This document shows positions 17,021 through 29,500 of a DNA stretch of 64,000 nt, piece after piece (positions within the stretch are counted from its first letter, which is position 1; the number at the start of each line of letters is the position of its first letter). The notes beneath the pieces were generated by a model that saw only the letters and a program-made list of their open reading frames with translations, was not told the DNA's origin and searched no databases. A program made the position numbers and the translations under genes. Location: NCBI GenBank assembly GCA_040388785.1, contig JAZKBD010000035.1:1-64000 (forward strand). The letters run 5' to 3'. This stretch comes from 66-474 sp040388785 (GTDB taxonomy: Bacteria; Pseudomonadota; Gammaproteobacteria; Xanthomonadales; Rhodanobacteraceae).

Positions 17021-18640
17021 ATGTCTGACGCTTGTTGGTGGCGCGGCGCCGTCATCTACCAGATCTATCCGCGCAGCTTTCTCGATACCGACGGCGACGG
17101 CGTGGGTGACCTGCCCGGGATCATCGAACGGCTCGACTACGTGGCATCGCTGGGCGTGGACGCGCTGTGGATCGCGCCGTTCTTCAAGTCACCAATGGCC
17201 GACTTCGGTTACGACATCGCCGATTACCGCGCGGTCGATCCGTTGTTCGGCAACCTCGACGATTTCGATCGGCTGCTGGCGAAGGCGCATTCGCTGGGGC
17301 TGAAGGTGATGATCGACCAGGTCTTGAGCCACACCTCGGCCGAACACGCGTGGTTCCGCGAAAGCCGGCAAAGCCGCAGCAACCCGAAGGCCGACTGGTA
17401 CGTGTGGGCCGATCCGCGCGAGGACGGCACCGCGCCGAACAACTGGCTGTCGATCTTCGGCGGGCCTGCGTGGCAATGGGAACCGCGCCGCCAGCAGTAC
17501 TACCTGCACAATTTCCTCACCGAGCAGCCGGACCTCAACTTCCACAACCCGGAAGTGCGCGCGGCGATGCTCGACAACCTGCGCTTCTGGCTGGAGCGCG
17601 GCGTGGACGGCTTTCGCCTCGACTCGATCAACTTCTGTTTCCACGACACGCAACTGCGCGACAACCCGCCCAAGCCGAAGGGCCAGCGCACGGGACGCGG
17701 CTTCAGCGCGGACAATCCGTACGCCTACCAGTACCACTACTTCAACAACACGCAGCCGGAAAACCTTGCGTTCCTCGGTGAACTGCGCGCGTTGCTCGAT
17801 CGCTATCCCGGCGCGACCACGCTGGGCGAAATCGCGTCCGAGGATTCGCTGGCGACGATGGCCGAATACACCGCCGGGCATCGCCTGCACATGGGCTACA
17901 GCTTCGAACTGCTCACCGACGACTTCAGCGCGACCTACATCCGCGACACGGTGCGCGCGCAGGAAGCGAAGATGACCGAAGGCTGGCCATGCTGGGCGAT
18001 TTCCAACCACGACGTCGAACGCGTGCTGTCGCGCTGGGGCGACGGCCACGCCTCGGCGCTGCTGGCCAACCTGCTCACCGCAATGCTCTGTTCGCTGCGC
18101 GGCTCGGTATGCGTCTACCAAGGCGAAGAACTGGGCCTGACCGAAGCCGAGGTGCCGTACGAGGCGCTGCAGGATCCCTACGGCATCGCGTTCTGGCCGC
18201 AATTCAAGGGACGCGACGGCTGCCGCACCCCGATGCCGTGGAGCGCGGATGCGCACGGCGGATTCACCGCCGGCACGCCGTGGCTGCCGGTGCCGCAGGA
18301 ACATCTCGCGCTGGCGGTGTCGCGGCAGGAAGCCGACGAAGCTTCGACGCTCAACGGTTTTCGCGCCTTCATGCATTGGCGGCGCGAACATCCGGCGTTG
18401 CGCGCGGGAGCGATCCGTTTCCTGGATACACCGGAACCGATCCTCGCCTTCACCCGCGAGACGCCCGGCGAAACATTGCTGGTCGCCTTCAATCTCTCCG
18501 ACGCCGCCGCTGATTTCTCGGTGCCCTCCTTGCGCGGCGCAAAGCCGCTGCACGGCCACGGCCTGCACCAGGGCACGCTGGATGGCGAACACGTGCGCCT
18601 GCCCGGCCATGGCGCGATTTTCGCCGCGCTCGCGGCCTGA
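17021..18640 (+). CDS. Cytoplasmic GH13 alpha-glucosidase
   Basis: A 539-residue GH13 enzyme without signal peptide, so it acts in the cytoplasm on imported maltose or maltodextrins. Catalytic residues are seen as D201 in GFRLDSINF, E270 in TTLGEIAS and D331 in AISNHDVERV. The layout and length match Xanthomonas alpha-glucosidases of the oligosaccharide group (subfamily 23 type), some of which also transfer glucosyl units. It is the first gene of the plus-strand arm, opposite the TonB receptor, and is followed by the LacI regulator and glucokinase, giving the path maltose to glucose to glucose-6-phosphate. An AGGGA sequence precedes the ATG. Confidence 0.92.
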   Translation: MSDACWWRGAVIYQIYPRSFLDTDGDGVGDLPGIIERLDYVASLGVDALWIAPFFKSPMADFGYDIADYRAVDPLFGNLDDFDRLLAKAHSLGLKVMIDQVLSHTSAEHAWFRESRQSRSNPKADWYVWADPREDGTAPNNWLSIFGGPAWQWEPRRQQYYLHNFLTEQPDLNFHNPEVRAAMLDNLRFWLERGVDGFRLDSINFCFHDTQLRDNPPKPKGQRTGRGFSADNPYAYQYHYFNNTQPENLAFLGELRALLDRYPGATTLGEIASEDSLATMAEYTAGHRLHMGYSFELLTDDFSATYIRDTVRAQEAKMTEGWPCWAISNHDVERVLSRWGDGHASALLANLLTAMLCSLRGSVCVYQGEELGLTEAEVPYEALQDPYGIAFWPQFKGRDGCRTPMPWSADAHGGFTAGTPWLPVPQEHLALAVSRQEADEASTLNGFRAFMHWRREHPALRAGAIRFLDTPEPILAFTRETPGETLLVAFNLSDAAADFSVPSLRGAKPLHGHGLHQGTLDGEHVRLPGHGAIFAALAA

Positions 18641-18740
18641 TCCGGCAGGATCGAGGCCGTCCACCCGGCAGCATCACGCGAGTTTGGATAGCATCATCAC
18701 CTTCGACTTCCCTGTCGCAGGGTCCGAAGGCCGCCGCCGC

Positions 18741-19805
18741 GTGCAAAGCAAGAAGCGCATCACGTCGTTCGACATCGCCGAAAAGGCGGGGGTCTCGCAG
18801 GCCACGGTGTCGCGCGCGTTGCGCGGCGACCCCTCGGTGAGCTGCGAGACGCGCCGGCGCGTGGAGGCGGCCGCCGTGGCGCTGAATTACACCGTCGACA
18901 AGAACGCCTCGAACCTGCGCGGCCGGCTCACCGGCACGCTGGCATTGTTGTTTTTCGAAGATCCCACGCCGGACGACTCGCACATCAATCCGTTCTTCCT
19001 GTCGATGCTGGGCTCGATCACGCGCGCCTGCGCGCGGCATGGCTACGATCTGCTGATCTCGTTCCAGGAACTCGCGCGCGACTGGCACGCCGATTTCGCG
19101 GAGAGCAAGAAGGCCGACGGCATCATCCTGCTCGGCTACGGCGATTACCTCACCCACACCAGCCGGCTGGAAAAGCTGCGCGCGCGCGGCACCCGCATCG
19201 TCAGCTGGGGCGCGGTGATGCCCGACCAGCCTTGCGTCACCATCGGCTGCGACAATTTCAGCGGCGGCCGCAGCATCACCGAACACCTGCTCGACCAGGG
19301 CTGCCGGCGCATCGCCTTCCTCGGCGATGCCTCGCAGCACTTTCCGGAATTCCAGGAACGTTATCGCGGCCACCTGCAGGCCCTGCGTGCGCGCGGCATC
19401 GTGCCCGACGAGGCGCTGCAGGTAGACGCAGAAAGCTCGCAACAGGAAGGCCGCCGCGCGACGGAAACCCTGCTCGCGCGCGGCGAACCGTTCGATGCGA
19501 TCTTCGCCGCCAGCGACCTGATCGCGATCGGTGCGATAGGCGCGCTGTCGGCGCAGGGCATCAGCGTGCCGTTCGAGGTCGCCGTGGCCGGTTTCGACGA
19601 CATTCCGATGGCCAGCTTCGTCAATCCGCCGCTCACGACCGTGCAGCAGGACACGCAGCGCGCCGGCGAAATGCTGGTGGACAGCCTGCTGCGCCTGATC
19701 CACAACGAAGCCGTGGAAAGCCGGATGCTGCCGATGAAACTGATGGTGCGACGATCCAGCCTGTGGCAGGACCTGCCGCATCCCGAACCCGCGAACAAGG
19801 ACTGA
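18741..19805 (+). CDS. LacI-family regulator of the maltose locus
   Basis: The 354-residue product has the LacI helix-turn-helix at residues about 8-28 (TSFDIAEKAGVSQATVSRAL), a hinge helix, and a periplasmic-binding-protein-like effector domain to the end. The start is set at GTG 18741 (MQSKKRITSF), with AAGG 10 nt upstream. An in-frame TTG near 18684 is a less likely alternative. It is inferred to repress both divergent arms of the maltose locus through the paired ATACGTAT-core sites at 16798 and 16916, with a sugar as inducer. It is followed 6 bp later by glucokinase, which suggests co-expression. Confidence 0.9.
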   Translation: MQSKKRITSFDIAEKAGVSQATVSRALRGDPSVSCETRRRVEAAAVALNYTVDKNASNLRGRLTGTLALLFFEDPTPDDSHINPFFLSMLGSITRACARHGYDLLISFQELARDWHADFAESKKADGIILLGYGDYLTHTSRLEKLRARGTRIVSWGAVMPDQPCVTIGCDNFSGGRSITEHLLDQGCRRIAFLGDASQHFPEFQERYRGHLQALRARGIVPDEALQVDAESSQQEGRRATETLLARGEPFDAIFAASDLIAIGAIGALSAQGISVPFEVAVAGFDDIPMASFVNPPLTTVQQDTQRAGEMLVDSLLRLIHNEAVESRMLPMKLMVRRSSLWQDLPHPEPANKD

Positions 19806-19811
19806 TGGACG

Positions 19812-20786
19812 ATGCAGAAGCTTGCACTGATCGGCGACATCGGCGGTACCAACGCGCGCTTCGCGCTCACCGACCTCACGGCCGATGCACCGCAGATCTT
19901 CGAGGAACAAACCTTCACCGACGCCGGCTTCCACAGCCTGCGCGACGCCGCACGGCATTATCTCGGCGCGACGCATGCGGAACCGGTGCGCGCCGCGCTG
20001 GCGGTCGCCTCGCCCATCGAAGGCGACGACATCACGCTGACCAATCGCGACTGGTCGTTCAATCGCGACACGTTGCAGCAGGCACTCGAACTGGAGCACC
20101 TGCAACTCATCAACGACTTCGCGGCCATCGCGTGGGCGGCGCCGCACCTCGCGGCGAGCGACCGCATCGCGATCCACGGCACGCTCGCCACGCCGCCCCA
20201 AGGTCCGGTGACGGTGATCGGCGCGGGCACCGGACTCGGCGTTGCGCTGCTGACCGGTTCCGCCGAACGAGGCTGGCACGTGGTGCCAACCGAAGGCGGC
20301 CACGCGAGCTTCGCGCCCATCGACGACGAGGAACGCGAAATCGCCGCGTGGCTGCGCGTTCGCCACGGCCGCGTGTCGACGGAACGCCTGCTGAGCGGAC
20401 ACGGCTTGTCCAATCTCGATGCCTGCCTGCGCGGCGTGGCGCCGGCCGCGGCGCCGGCGCCACAACCGGGATCGCGGCGCTCCAAGGACGTCGTCGATGC
20501 GGCGTTGGCAGGCGAAGCCGCCGCGGTGCACGCGCTGCGGCGCTTCTGCCGGATCTACGGCGCGGTCGCCGGTGACGCCGCGCTGCTGCACGGCGCCAAC
20601 ACCGTGATGATCGCGGGCGGCGTGGTACTGCACTTCCTCGATTTCTTCCGCGCCAGCGAATTCATGGACGCCTTCACCGCCAAGGGCCGCCACGCCAACT
20701 ACATGCGCCGCATGGCGGTGCAGGTGATCACGCACCCGAATCCCGGACTGCTGGGCGCCGCGGTGGCGGTGCGCGCTGCGTCCTGA
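19812..20786 (+). CDS. glk: Glucokinase
   Basis: This 324-residue enzyme phosphorylates glucose with ATP. It has the phosphate-binding motif GDIGGTNARF at 8-17, the substrate region with N101-D102 in LINDFAAIAW, the GAGTGLG loop, and the EGGH sugar-binding motif of the proteobacterial Glk family. It lies 6 bp after the LacI gene and completes the maltose route by capturing the glucose released by the cytoplasmic GH13 enzyme. Confidence 0.95.
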   Translation: MQKLALIGDIGGTNARFALTDLTADAPQIFEEQTFTDAGFHSLRDAARHYLGATHAEPVRAALAVASPIEGDDITLTNRDWSFNRDTLQQALELEHLQLINDFAAIAWAAPHLAASDRIAIHGTLATPPQGPVTVIGAGTGLGVALLTGSAERGWHVVPTEGGHASFAPIDDEEREIAAWLRVRHGRVSTERLLSGHGLSNLDACLRGVAPAAAPAPQPGSRRSKDVVDAALAGEAAAVHALRRFCRIYGAVAGDAALLHGANTVMIAGGVVLHFLDFFRASEFMDAFTAKGRHANYMRRMAVQVITHPNPGLLGAAVAVRAAS

Positions 20787-20902
20787 CGCTTTGCGCGGCG
20801 GCACGGTCGCTGAATCCGCGCCGCAGCGGAACGTTGCCGATGCGATGCCGCGCATCCATGATGGTGCCGGCACCCGCGTGTTGAAGGAACAACGTCGCGA
20901 CC

Positions 20903-22141
20903 ATGCATCCCGCGGAACTCATCGCCTTCGCCGGTTTCGGCGCCGCGATCCTGATCGTGGCGTGGCTACCGTTGTGGCTCGATCGTTTGCCGCTCACGTT
21001 GCCGATGCTGGCGGTCGGCGCGGGCTGGCTCGCGTTCCTGTTCACGCCGGAGCTGGCGTCACCACGCGCGCATCCGCGCATCGCCAGCGTGCTGCTGGAA
21101 GTGGTGCTGATCGTCGCGGTGATGGGCGCGGGCCTGAGCATCGACCGGCGCTTCACCTGGCGCGGCTGGGGCAGTGCGTGGCGATTGCTGGTGATCGTGA
21201 TGCCACTGTCGATTGCCGCATTGGCCGCGCTCGGCTGGGGATTGCTCGGCCTGCCGCTGGGCGTCGCCATGTTGCTGGGCGCGATCCTTGCGCCCACCGA
21301 TCCGGTGCTGGCGGCATCGGTGCAGGTTGGTCCGCCGGGCGTCGGCGAAGAAGGCGAAACGCGCTTCGCGCTCACCTCGGAAGCGGGATTGAACGACGGC
21401 CTCGCGCTGCCTTTCCTTGCGCTCGGCGGCGCAATGATGGCGCATGCTTCGCAGCCCGGTGGGTGGATCACGCGCTGGTTCGGCGTCGACCTGTTGTGGG
21501 GCATCACGGCCGCGGCCGTGGTCGGATTCGCGTGCGGCTGGCTGCTGGTGAAGGGCAACCACCTGCTGCCGGAACGCGTGCAGTTGACGCGGTCCAACGA
21601 AGGCGTGGCGTCGGTGGGGCTGGCGTTCCTGGTGTATGCGGCCGCGAGTGCGGTGCATGGCTACGGTTTCGTCGCGGTGTTCGCGGCGGCGATCACGCTG
21701 CGCCGGTTCGGACGCGTACTCGAGTACGCGCAGAGGCTCACCGCTTCCGCGCGACGTCTCGAACGGCTGCTGGCGTTCCTGGCGTTCGGATTGTTCGGCG
21801 GCGCGATCGCCAGCGGCGTGCTGGGCGGCATCGGCCCACGCGAAGTGGCGTTCGCGCTGCTGGCGTTGCTGGTCGTGCGCCCCGTCGCCGCGCTGCTCGG
21901 CTTTGCCGGCTCGGTGCACCCGATGCCGGTCCGGCTTGCCGTCGGCTATTTCGGGATTCGCGGCCTCGGTTCGCTGTACTACATCAGCTACGCCGTCGGC
22001 GCCGATCCCAACCACGATCCGCACCGGCTTTGGTCGGTCACCTCGCTGACGGTGCTGTTCTCGATCGTGTTGTACGGCGTCACTGCGCGACCGGCTTTGA
22101 GATTGCTGGACCGTGTGATGGGTCGCGACGAGCGCCGCTGA
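20903..22141 (+). CDS. CPA1-family cation:proton antiporter
   Basis: A 412-residue inner-membrane protein with about twelve hydrophobic segments. The antiporter core shows LAPTDPVLA near residue 130 and SEAGLNDGLALP near 160, the acidic ion-binding residues of Na+/H+ and K+/H+ antiporters. It lacks a C-terminal TrkA-type domain. An AAGGAAC ribosome binding site precedes the ATG. It lies downstream of glucokinase on the same strand after 116 bp and is probably a separate unit. Ion preference cannot be read from sequence. Confidence 0.88.
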   Translation: MHPAELIAFAGFGAAILIVAWLPLWLDRLPLTLPMLAVGAGWLAFLFTPELASPRAHPRIASVLLEVVLIVAVMGAGLSIDRRFTWRGWGSAWRLLVIVMPLSIAALAALGWGLLGLPLGVAMLLGAILAPTDPVLAASVQVGPPGVGEEGETRFALTSEAGLNDGLALPFLALGGAMMAHASQPGGWITRWFGVDLLWGITAAAVVGFACGWLLVKGNHLLPERVQLTRSNEGVASVGLAFLVYAAASAVHGYGFVAVFAAAITLRRFGRVLEYAQRLTASARRLERLLAFLAFGLFGGAIASGVLGGIGPREVAFALLALLVVRPVAALLGFAGSVHPMPVRLAVGYFGIRGLGSLYYISYAVGADPNHDPHRLWSVTSLTVLFSIVLYGVTARPALRLLDRVMGRDERR

Positions 22142-22171
22142 TCATCTCCTGGCCCCGCGCAAGCACAGGCG

Positions 22172-22920
22172 CTACGACACGCGAAACTGCACGGCGCGAA
22201 CCGGACCGTCACCGAGGGTTGTCGCGGTCAACGGGGCGCCCGCGGCGCGCAAGGCATCGCGTTGTTCCGCAAGCGGCACGCGCAACGAGCATTCCTCGAA
22301 GCGCGTGAGCGTGCGGAATGCCCGCAGCGCCCAGGCGCGATCCAGCAATGCCGCGACGCGCGGCCAACGCAGCGCGTCGATTTCGTAACGCACGAATTGC
22401 GCGGTGCGGAAATAGCAGGCGATGCTGATGTCCGCAATCGACGGCTCGGCGAAGACGAAACCTTCCGCCGGAACTTGCGTTTCCAGATAATCCAGTGCCG
22501 CCGGAATTTCCACCTCGCGTGCGCGCTGCAGCACGGCTGCATCGGCGGCGACACCGGTCGTGCGCTTCTGATCGACAACTCGTAAAACAGCCGCCAGATC
22601 AGGCCATCCGCGAGACGCGTATCGGCGAATTCCTCCAGCCAGCGCACGCGTGCGCGATCAGCGATGTCGCGCGGATACAGCGAGGGTTCGGGAAACTTGT
22701 CCTCGAGGTACTGGCAGATCACCGAGGAGTCGTTGAGTACCAGCCGACCGTCGATCAATACCGGCACGCGCTTCAGCGGACTCAGGCGCGCGAATTCCTC
22801 GTTGCCGACGAACGGCGCGATGGGATCGATTTCGTACCCGATGCCTTTCGTTTCCAGGAACACCAGCACCTTGCGCACGTAGGGCGAGATGTAGCTGCCG
22901 ATTACCTTGATGTCCGACAT
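22172..22920 (-). pseudogene. Glutathione S-transferase family protein, frameshifted
   Basis: The N-terminal part (MSDIKVIGSYISPYVRKV) is a thioredoxin-fold GST domain with the conserved VPVL and a following DSSVICQYLE segment. The C-terminal helical domain continues in another frame from about 22555 (reading VVDQKRTTGVAADAAVLQRARE). A single missing base near FYEL/VVDQ restores one protein of about 248 residues. The ATG has an AAGGAAA ribosome binding site. The C-terminal domain is intact after the shift, so a sequence error is plausible. The substrate is unknown. Confidence 0.8.
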
Positions 22921-22980
22921 GCCGTTTCCTTCGATTGCGCGCGGGGAGAGTGGCCGACCACTGCGACTGCGGCAGCTCTC

Positions 22981-25047
<2,067 letters not shown>

Positions 25048-25053
25048 CCCGGC

Positions 25054-25059
25054 ATTATA
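25054..25059 (-). promoter_or_regulatory. -10 box (TATAAT) of uvrB
   Basis: A consensus TATAAT on the minus strand is separated from the uvrB ATG by 6 nt (GCCGGG). This spacing places the transcription start at or next to the start codon, implying a leaderless mRNA. No good -35 element is visible. Confidence 0.6.
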
Positions 25060-25069
25060 CGTTCGGCCT

Positions 25070-25088
25070 GCTGACACCCTTTGTCAGC
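25070..25088. promoter_or_regulatory. Inverted repeat upstream of uvrB, possible operator
   Basis: GCTGACA-N5-TGTCAGC is a perfect 7-bp inverted repeat whose near end is 22 bp upstream of the uvrB ATG, where a repressor would cover the -35 region. It does not match the E. coli LexA box. GCTGACACC also occurs upstream of dinG (50308-50316). Confidence 0.45.
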
Positions 25089-25184
25089 AATGTCCCGCGT
25101 GCCTGTCCAGGGCGGTCCGTGCGATTCCAAGCACGCGTCCATCAGCAGGAGTAAGCTCCGCCGGTCCATTGCGAGGGTTGGCGA

Positions 25185-26576
25185 ATGACGCTCCCGAACG
25201 CTGTCGAGACACCGCGGAGTTTCGACGAGGACGCATGGGACGACCTCCTCAATTACATCGAGGAGCACAGGGTCATTCCGATCATCGGCCCCGACCTGCT
25301 GCGCGTGCAGACCGACAGCGGCCTGCGCCCGCTGTACGTGTGGCTCGCCGAAAAACTGGCGACGCGATTGTCGGTCGACACATCCGAACTGCCGCAACCG
25401 CTCACGCTCAATGACGTGATGTGTTCCTGGCTCGGCCAGCGCGGCCGTCGCGAGGAGGCCTACACGCGGCTGCGCTCGATCATGCGCGAAGTGCAATTCG
25501 AGCCGCCCATGCCGTTGCGGCAACTGGCGCAGATCACCGATTTCGACCTGTTCGTCACGACGACGTTCGACCCGCTGCTGGAAAACGCGATCAACCTGGA
25601 ACGCCATGGCGGCCAGCCTTCCGCCGAAGTGATCGCCTATTCGCCCAATCGCGTCGCCGACTTGCCGGCCGAGCGCGCCGAGTTGCAGCGCACGGTCGTC
25701 TATCACTTGCTCGGCAGGCTTTCCGCCTCGCCGACCTACGTGTTGTCCGACGAGGACATGCTGGAGTTCATCTGCGCGCTCCAGTCCGAGCACCTGACGC
25801 CCGAGAAACTCTTCCACGAACTCGAACACAACCATTTGCTGCTGATCGGCAGCGATTTTTCCAACTGGCTGGCGCGGTTGTTCCTGCGCATGGCCAAGCG
25901 CAAGCGGCTGTCGGATCCGCGCGACGTGACCGAAGTGTTCGCCGACGACCACACCTTGCAGGACGGACGGCTGGTCGCGTTCCTGCAGCAGGTCAGCGTG
26001 CGCACCCGCGTGTACGGCGGCGCGGAATCGTTCGTCGCCGAGCTGCACCAGCGCTGGAGCGCGCGGCAGCGGCCGACTCAAGCGTCGTCGGCTTCCGGCA
26101 CCGGCGCGCCACAACGCTTCCTTCCGCCCGCGCGCGAGATGCCAGAGAACGCGATCTTCATCAGCTACGCGCGCGAGGACCTGCCCGCGGTGCAGCGTTT
26201 GAAAGCGGGCATGGACGAGGCAGGGCTCACGACCTGGTTCGACCTCGATCGCCTGGAAAGCGGCGACGATTACGATCGCAAGATCCACGCCAACATCGCG
26301 CGTTGCAGCTTCTTCGTCCCGGTGATTTCGGCGACGACGCAGCGACGGCACGAAGCCTACTTCCGCCGCGAGTGGAGTTATGCGGTGGACCGCGCGCGCA
26401 ACATCGCGGAAGGCGCGGTGTTCGTCCTGCCCGTCTGTATCGACGACACGCAGGAAGCCAACGCACTGGTTCCGGAGCACTTCAAGGCCGTGCACATGAC
26501 GCGCCTGGCGGGCGGCGAATCCACGCCCGAATTCCTGCGCCGGTTGCAGGAGTTGCTCAGCGGGAGACGCGCATGA
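25185..26576 (+). CDS. SIR2-like/TIR domain fusion protein (putative defence effector)
   Basis: The 463-residue protein has two nucleotide-linked domains. Residues about 15-290 resemble SIR2-like family proteins: IPIIGPDLL at 31-39, FVTTTFDPLLENA at 123-135, VVYHLLG at 171-177 and LLLIGSDFSNWLARLFLR at 218-235. Residues about 321-463 are a TIR domain with ENAIFISYARED (321-332), TWFDLDRLESGDD and a probable catalytic E396 in RREWSYAV. Both folds are known NAD-consuming modules in anti-phage systems. The usual Asn of the SIR2 motif TTN(Y/F)D is Thr127 here, so SIR2 activity is doubtful. No signal peptide is present. The stop overlaps the ATG of the following STAND gene by 4 bp, so the two products probably work together. 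A GAGGG sequence precedes the ATG. Confidence 0.85.
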   Translation: MTLPNAVETPRSFDEDAWDDLLNYIEEHRVIPIIGPDLLRVQTDSGLRPLYVWLAEKLATRLSVDTSELPQPLTLNDVMCSWLGQRGRREEAYTRLRSIMREVQFEPPMPLRQLAQITDFDLFVTTTFDPLLENAINLERHGGQPSAEVIAYSPNRVADLPAERAELQRTVVYHLLGRLSASPTYVLSDEDMLEFICALQSEHLTPEKLFHELEHNHLLLIGSDFSNWLARLFLRMAKRKRLSDPRDVTEVFADDHTLQDGRLVAFLQQVSVRTRVYGGAESFVAELHQRWSARQRPTQASSASGTGAPQRFLPPAREMPENAIFISYAREDLPAVQRLKAGMDEAGLTTWFDLDRLESGDDYDRKIHANIARCSFFVPVISATTQRRHEAYFRREWSYAVDRARNIAEGAVFVLPVCIDDTQEANALVPEHFKAVHMTRLAGGESTPEFLRRLQELLSGRRA

Positions 26577-29500
26577 ACGACATCAACCGCGTCGATACGG
26601 TCACGCTCGATCCGGAAAATCCCTGGCTCGGACTGTTTTCCTACTCCGAGGAAACCCGCGCCTATTTCCACGGCCGCGACGAGGAAGCCGCCGAGCTCGC
26701 GCGCCGCGTGCAACGCAAGTTGCTGACGGTGCTGTTCGGGCAATCGGGACTCGGCAAGACTTCGCTGTTGCGCGCAGGCCTCGTCCCGCGCCTGCGCGGC
26801 GCGGATTTCTGTCCGGTGTACGTGCGCATCGATTACGCGCCCGGATCACCCGCGCCCTCCGAGCAGATCAAGCAGGCGATCTTCCGCGCCACCGCCGAAG
26901 CGGGCCACTGGACACGGCCGGGCAGCTCGATCGAGGGCGAATCATTGTGGGAATTCCTGCATCACCGCGGCGACCTGCTGCGTGATGCGGACGGCCTTAC
27001 GCTGATGCCGCTGCTGATCTTCGACCAGTTCGAGGAAATATTCACGCTCGGCCAGGCCGACGACGCGGGGCGCCTGCGCGCCAGGCAATTCCTCGAAGAC
27101 CTCGCCGACCTCGTCGAGAACCGTGCGCCCGCCGCGCTGGAAAAGCGCCTCGAAGACGACGACCAGGCCATGGAGCAGTTCGATTTTGCGCGCGCCGATT
27201 ACCGGGTGCTGATCGCGCTCCGCGAGGACTACCTCGCACACCTGGAAAGCGTGAAGGACATCATGCCGTCGATCACCCAGAACCGCATGCGGCTGGCGCG
27301 CATGAACGGCGCGCAGGCGCTGAGCGCGGTGGTGAAACCCGGCGGCAAACTGGTGTCGCAGGAAGTCGCCGAGTCCATCGTGCGCTTCGTCGCCGGCGGT
27401 TCGGAACTGGCCAACGCAGAGATCGAACCTTCGCTGCTCAGCCTGGTCTGCCGCGAACTCAACACCGCGCGGCAGGCACAGGGCCGCAGGGAAATTTCCG
27501 CCGACCTGCTGGCAGGCTCGCGCGACACCATCCTTTCCGAGTTCTACGAGCGCGCGCTGGCCGATCAGCCGGCCGGCGTCCGGCGCGTGATCGAAGACGA
27601 ATTGCTGACCGAATCCGGTTATCGCGAAAGCCTGGCCGAAGAACGCGTGCGCAAGGCGCTGGACGCGGCGGGCGCCGCGCCGGATGCCTTGGCAACCCTG
27701 GTGGACCGGCGCCTGCTGCGGATCGAGGAACGCCTCGACATGCGCCGCGTGGAATTGACCCACGACGTGTTGTGCAGCGTGGTGCTCGCCAGCCGCGAAC
27801 AACGTCACGCGCGCGAAGCCCGCGAAGAAGCCGAACGCCAACTTGCTGCACAGCGCGAGCGCGAGACGGCGACGCACCGCGCGCTGCTGCGCACGCGCAT
27901 GGTCGCGACCGTCTGCGTGGTGCTGCTGGTGCTCGCGGTCATCGCGGCGGTCTTCGGTTTCGTCGGCATGCGCCGCGCGAAGACCGCGCAAGCCGAGGCC
28001 CAGGCCTCGCGCACGCACGCGGAGAATCTGGTCGGCTTCATGATCGACGACTTCTACAACGAACTCGCACCCACCGGCCGGCTTGGCACGCTGGGCATGC
28101 TGGCGCAGAAAACCGTGGACTATTACAACGGCCTGCCGCCGACATTGCTCACTCCGGAAACCAAAATCAACAAGGCGATGGCGTTGGTGCGTCTCGGCTC
28201 TGCCCAAAGCGCCAGCGGCAACCAAAAGACCGCGAACAAGAGCTTCGGCGACGCCGAGGCGATCTTCAAGAGGCTGCGCGCGGCGGGCGACAATGGCGAA
28301 CCCGTGATCTATGGGCTCGCCTCGATTTTGTACAACGCAAATTACGGAGCTGCCACCGGCGGCGGGATTTCGACACCGATGGATCAAACCGCCGCCCTGC
28401 TGCGGCCACTCGTCAACGGCGCCAGCCCGTCACGCCGGGTGCGACAACTTTATGCGGATACCTTGAACCTCATTTGCCTGAACCAACAGCCGCAACAAGC
28501 TTTGCCAACCTGCGACGAAGCGCTGAAGACGCTTGCAGGGCTTGGCGCGCTGGATCTGTCGGATCTCAATGCCGCGGCATCCTGGGCCGATACCGCCGAT
28601 ACCAAGTCCGGGGAGTTGCAGGCACTCGGTCGGATCGCCGAGGCGCAAAAGCTGGAGCAGCAAGTCTTCGCGATGACCGAGAAGGTCCTGGCCCATCGCC
28701 CCGGCGACCTTCACGCGCTGGAGGATCGCTTCTTTGCTGCGCGCCGGCTCGCTGGCCTCGCCGACAGCCGACACGATGTGGCGTCCGCGACGAGCTACGC
28801 AAACCAAACCGTGCAGGCGGCCCGGGATTGGGTGCGCTTCGATCCTTCCAGCCTCGATGCCTGGAGCAGATGGGCGCAGGCATTGGTCGGGGTTGCGACG
28901 TTTCAATATGAGCATGGTGAGGTGTCTGCTGCCATCGCCACTGCACGCTCTGCGCTGGCACTGGCGCACGACCCTCACAGTCCCAAGGGCCTGGCTGCCG
29001 TGACCAGTTACATCTGGCTAGGACTAATCAGGGCTCAAGCGCTCAGCGGCGACTCGGCCGGCGCAAACCAATCATTGCAAGCCTACCTGCGCAACCTGGA
29101 CGGGTTCGCTACAGGCTTTTTGCCGCCCGGTTCTCCCGAACGCCTGCTCGCGGCCGGTGCGATGAATCAACTGCTGACGGGCGGGCAGCTTAAGCTGGAC
29201 GAAGGCGCAGCAGAATCCGCGTTGACCCAGGTCACTGCGGCGCGCGCCATGATCGCGTCGATCGAAGTACCCGCGGCCGACGTCGGTGCGACCCGCTTGA
29301 AGAACCGGAATCTGGAGGCCAGCCTCAATGCCGCCGCGCGCGCAGCCGTACAGCTCGGGCGCTATGCACAAGCGGAAACCCTGGCGCGCCAGTGGTTGGC
29401 GATCATCCCGAATTCGATAGCAGTGCAAACCGACCCGAAACCCCTGCAATCGCGCGCCACGTGCATGCTGGCCGCAGCCATCGCGATGCAAGGCCGCAAT

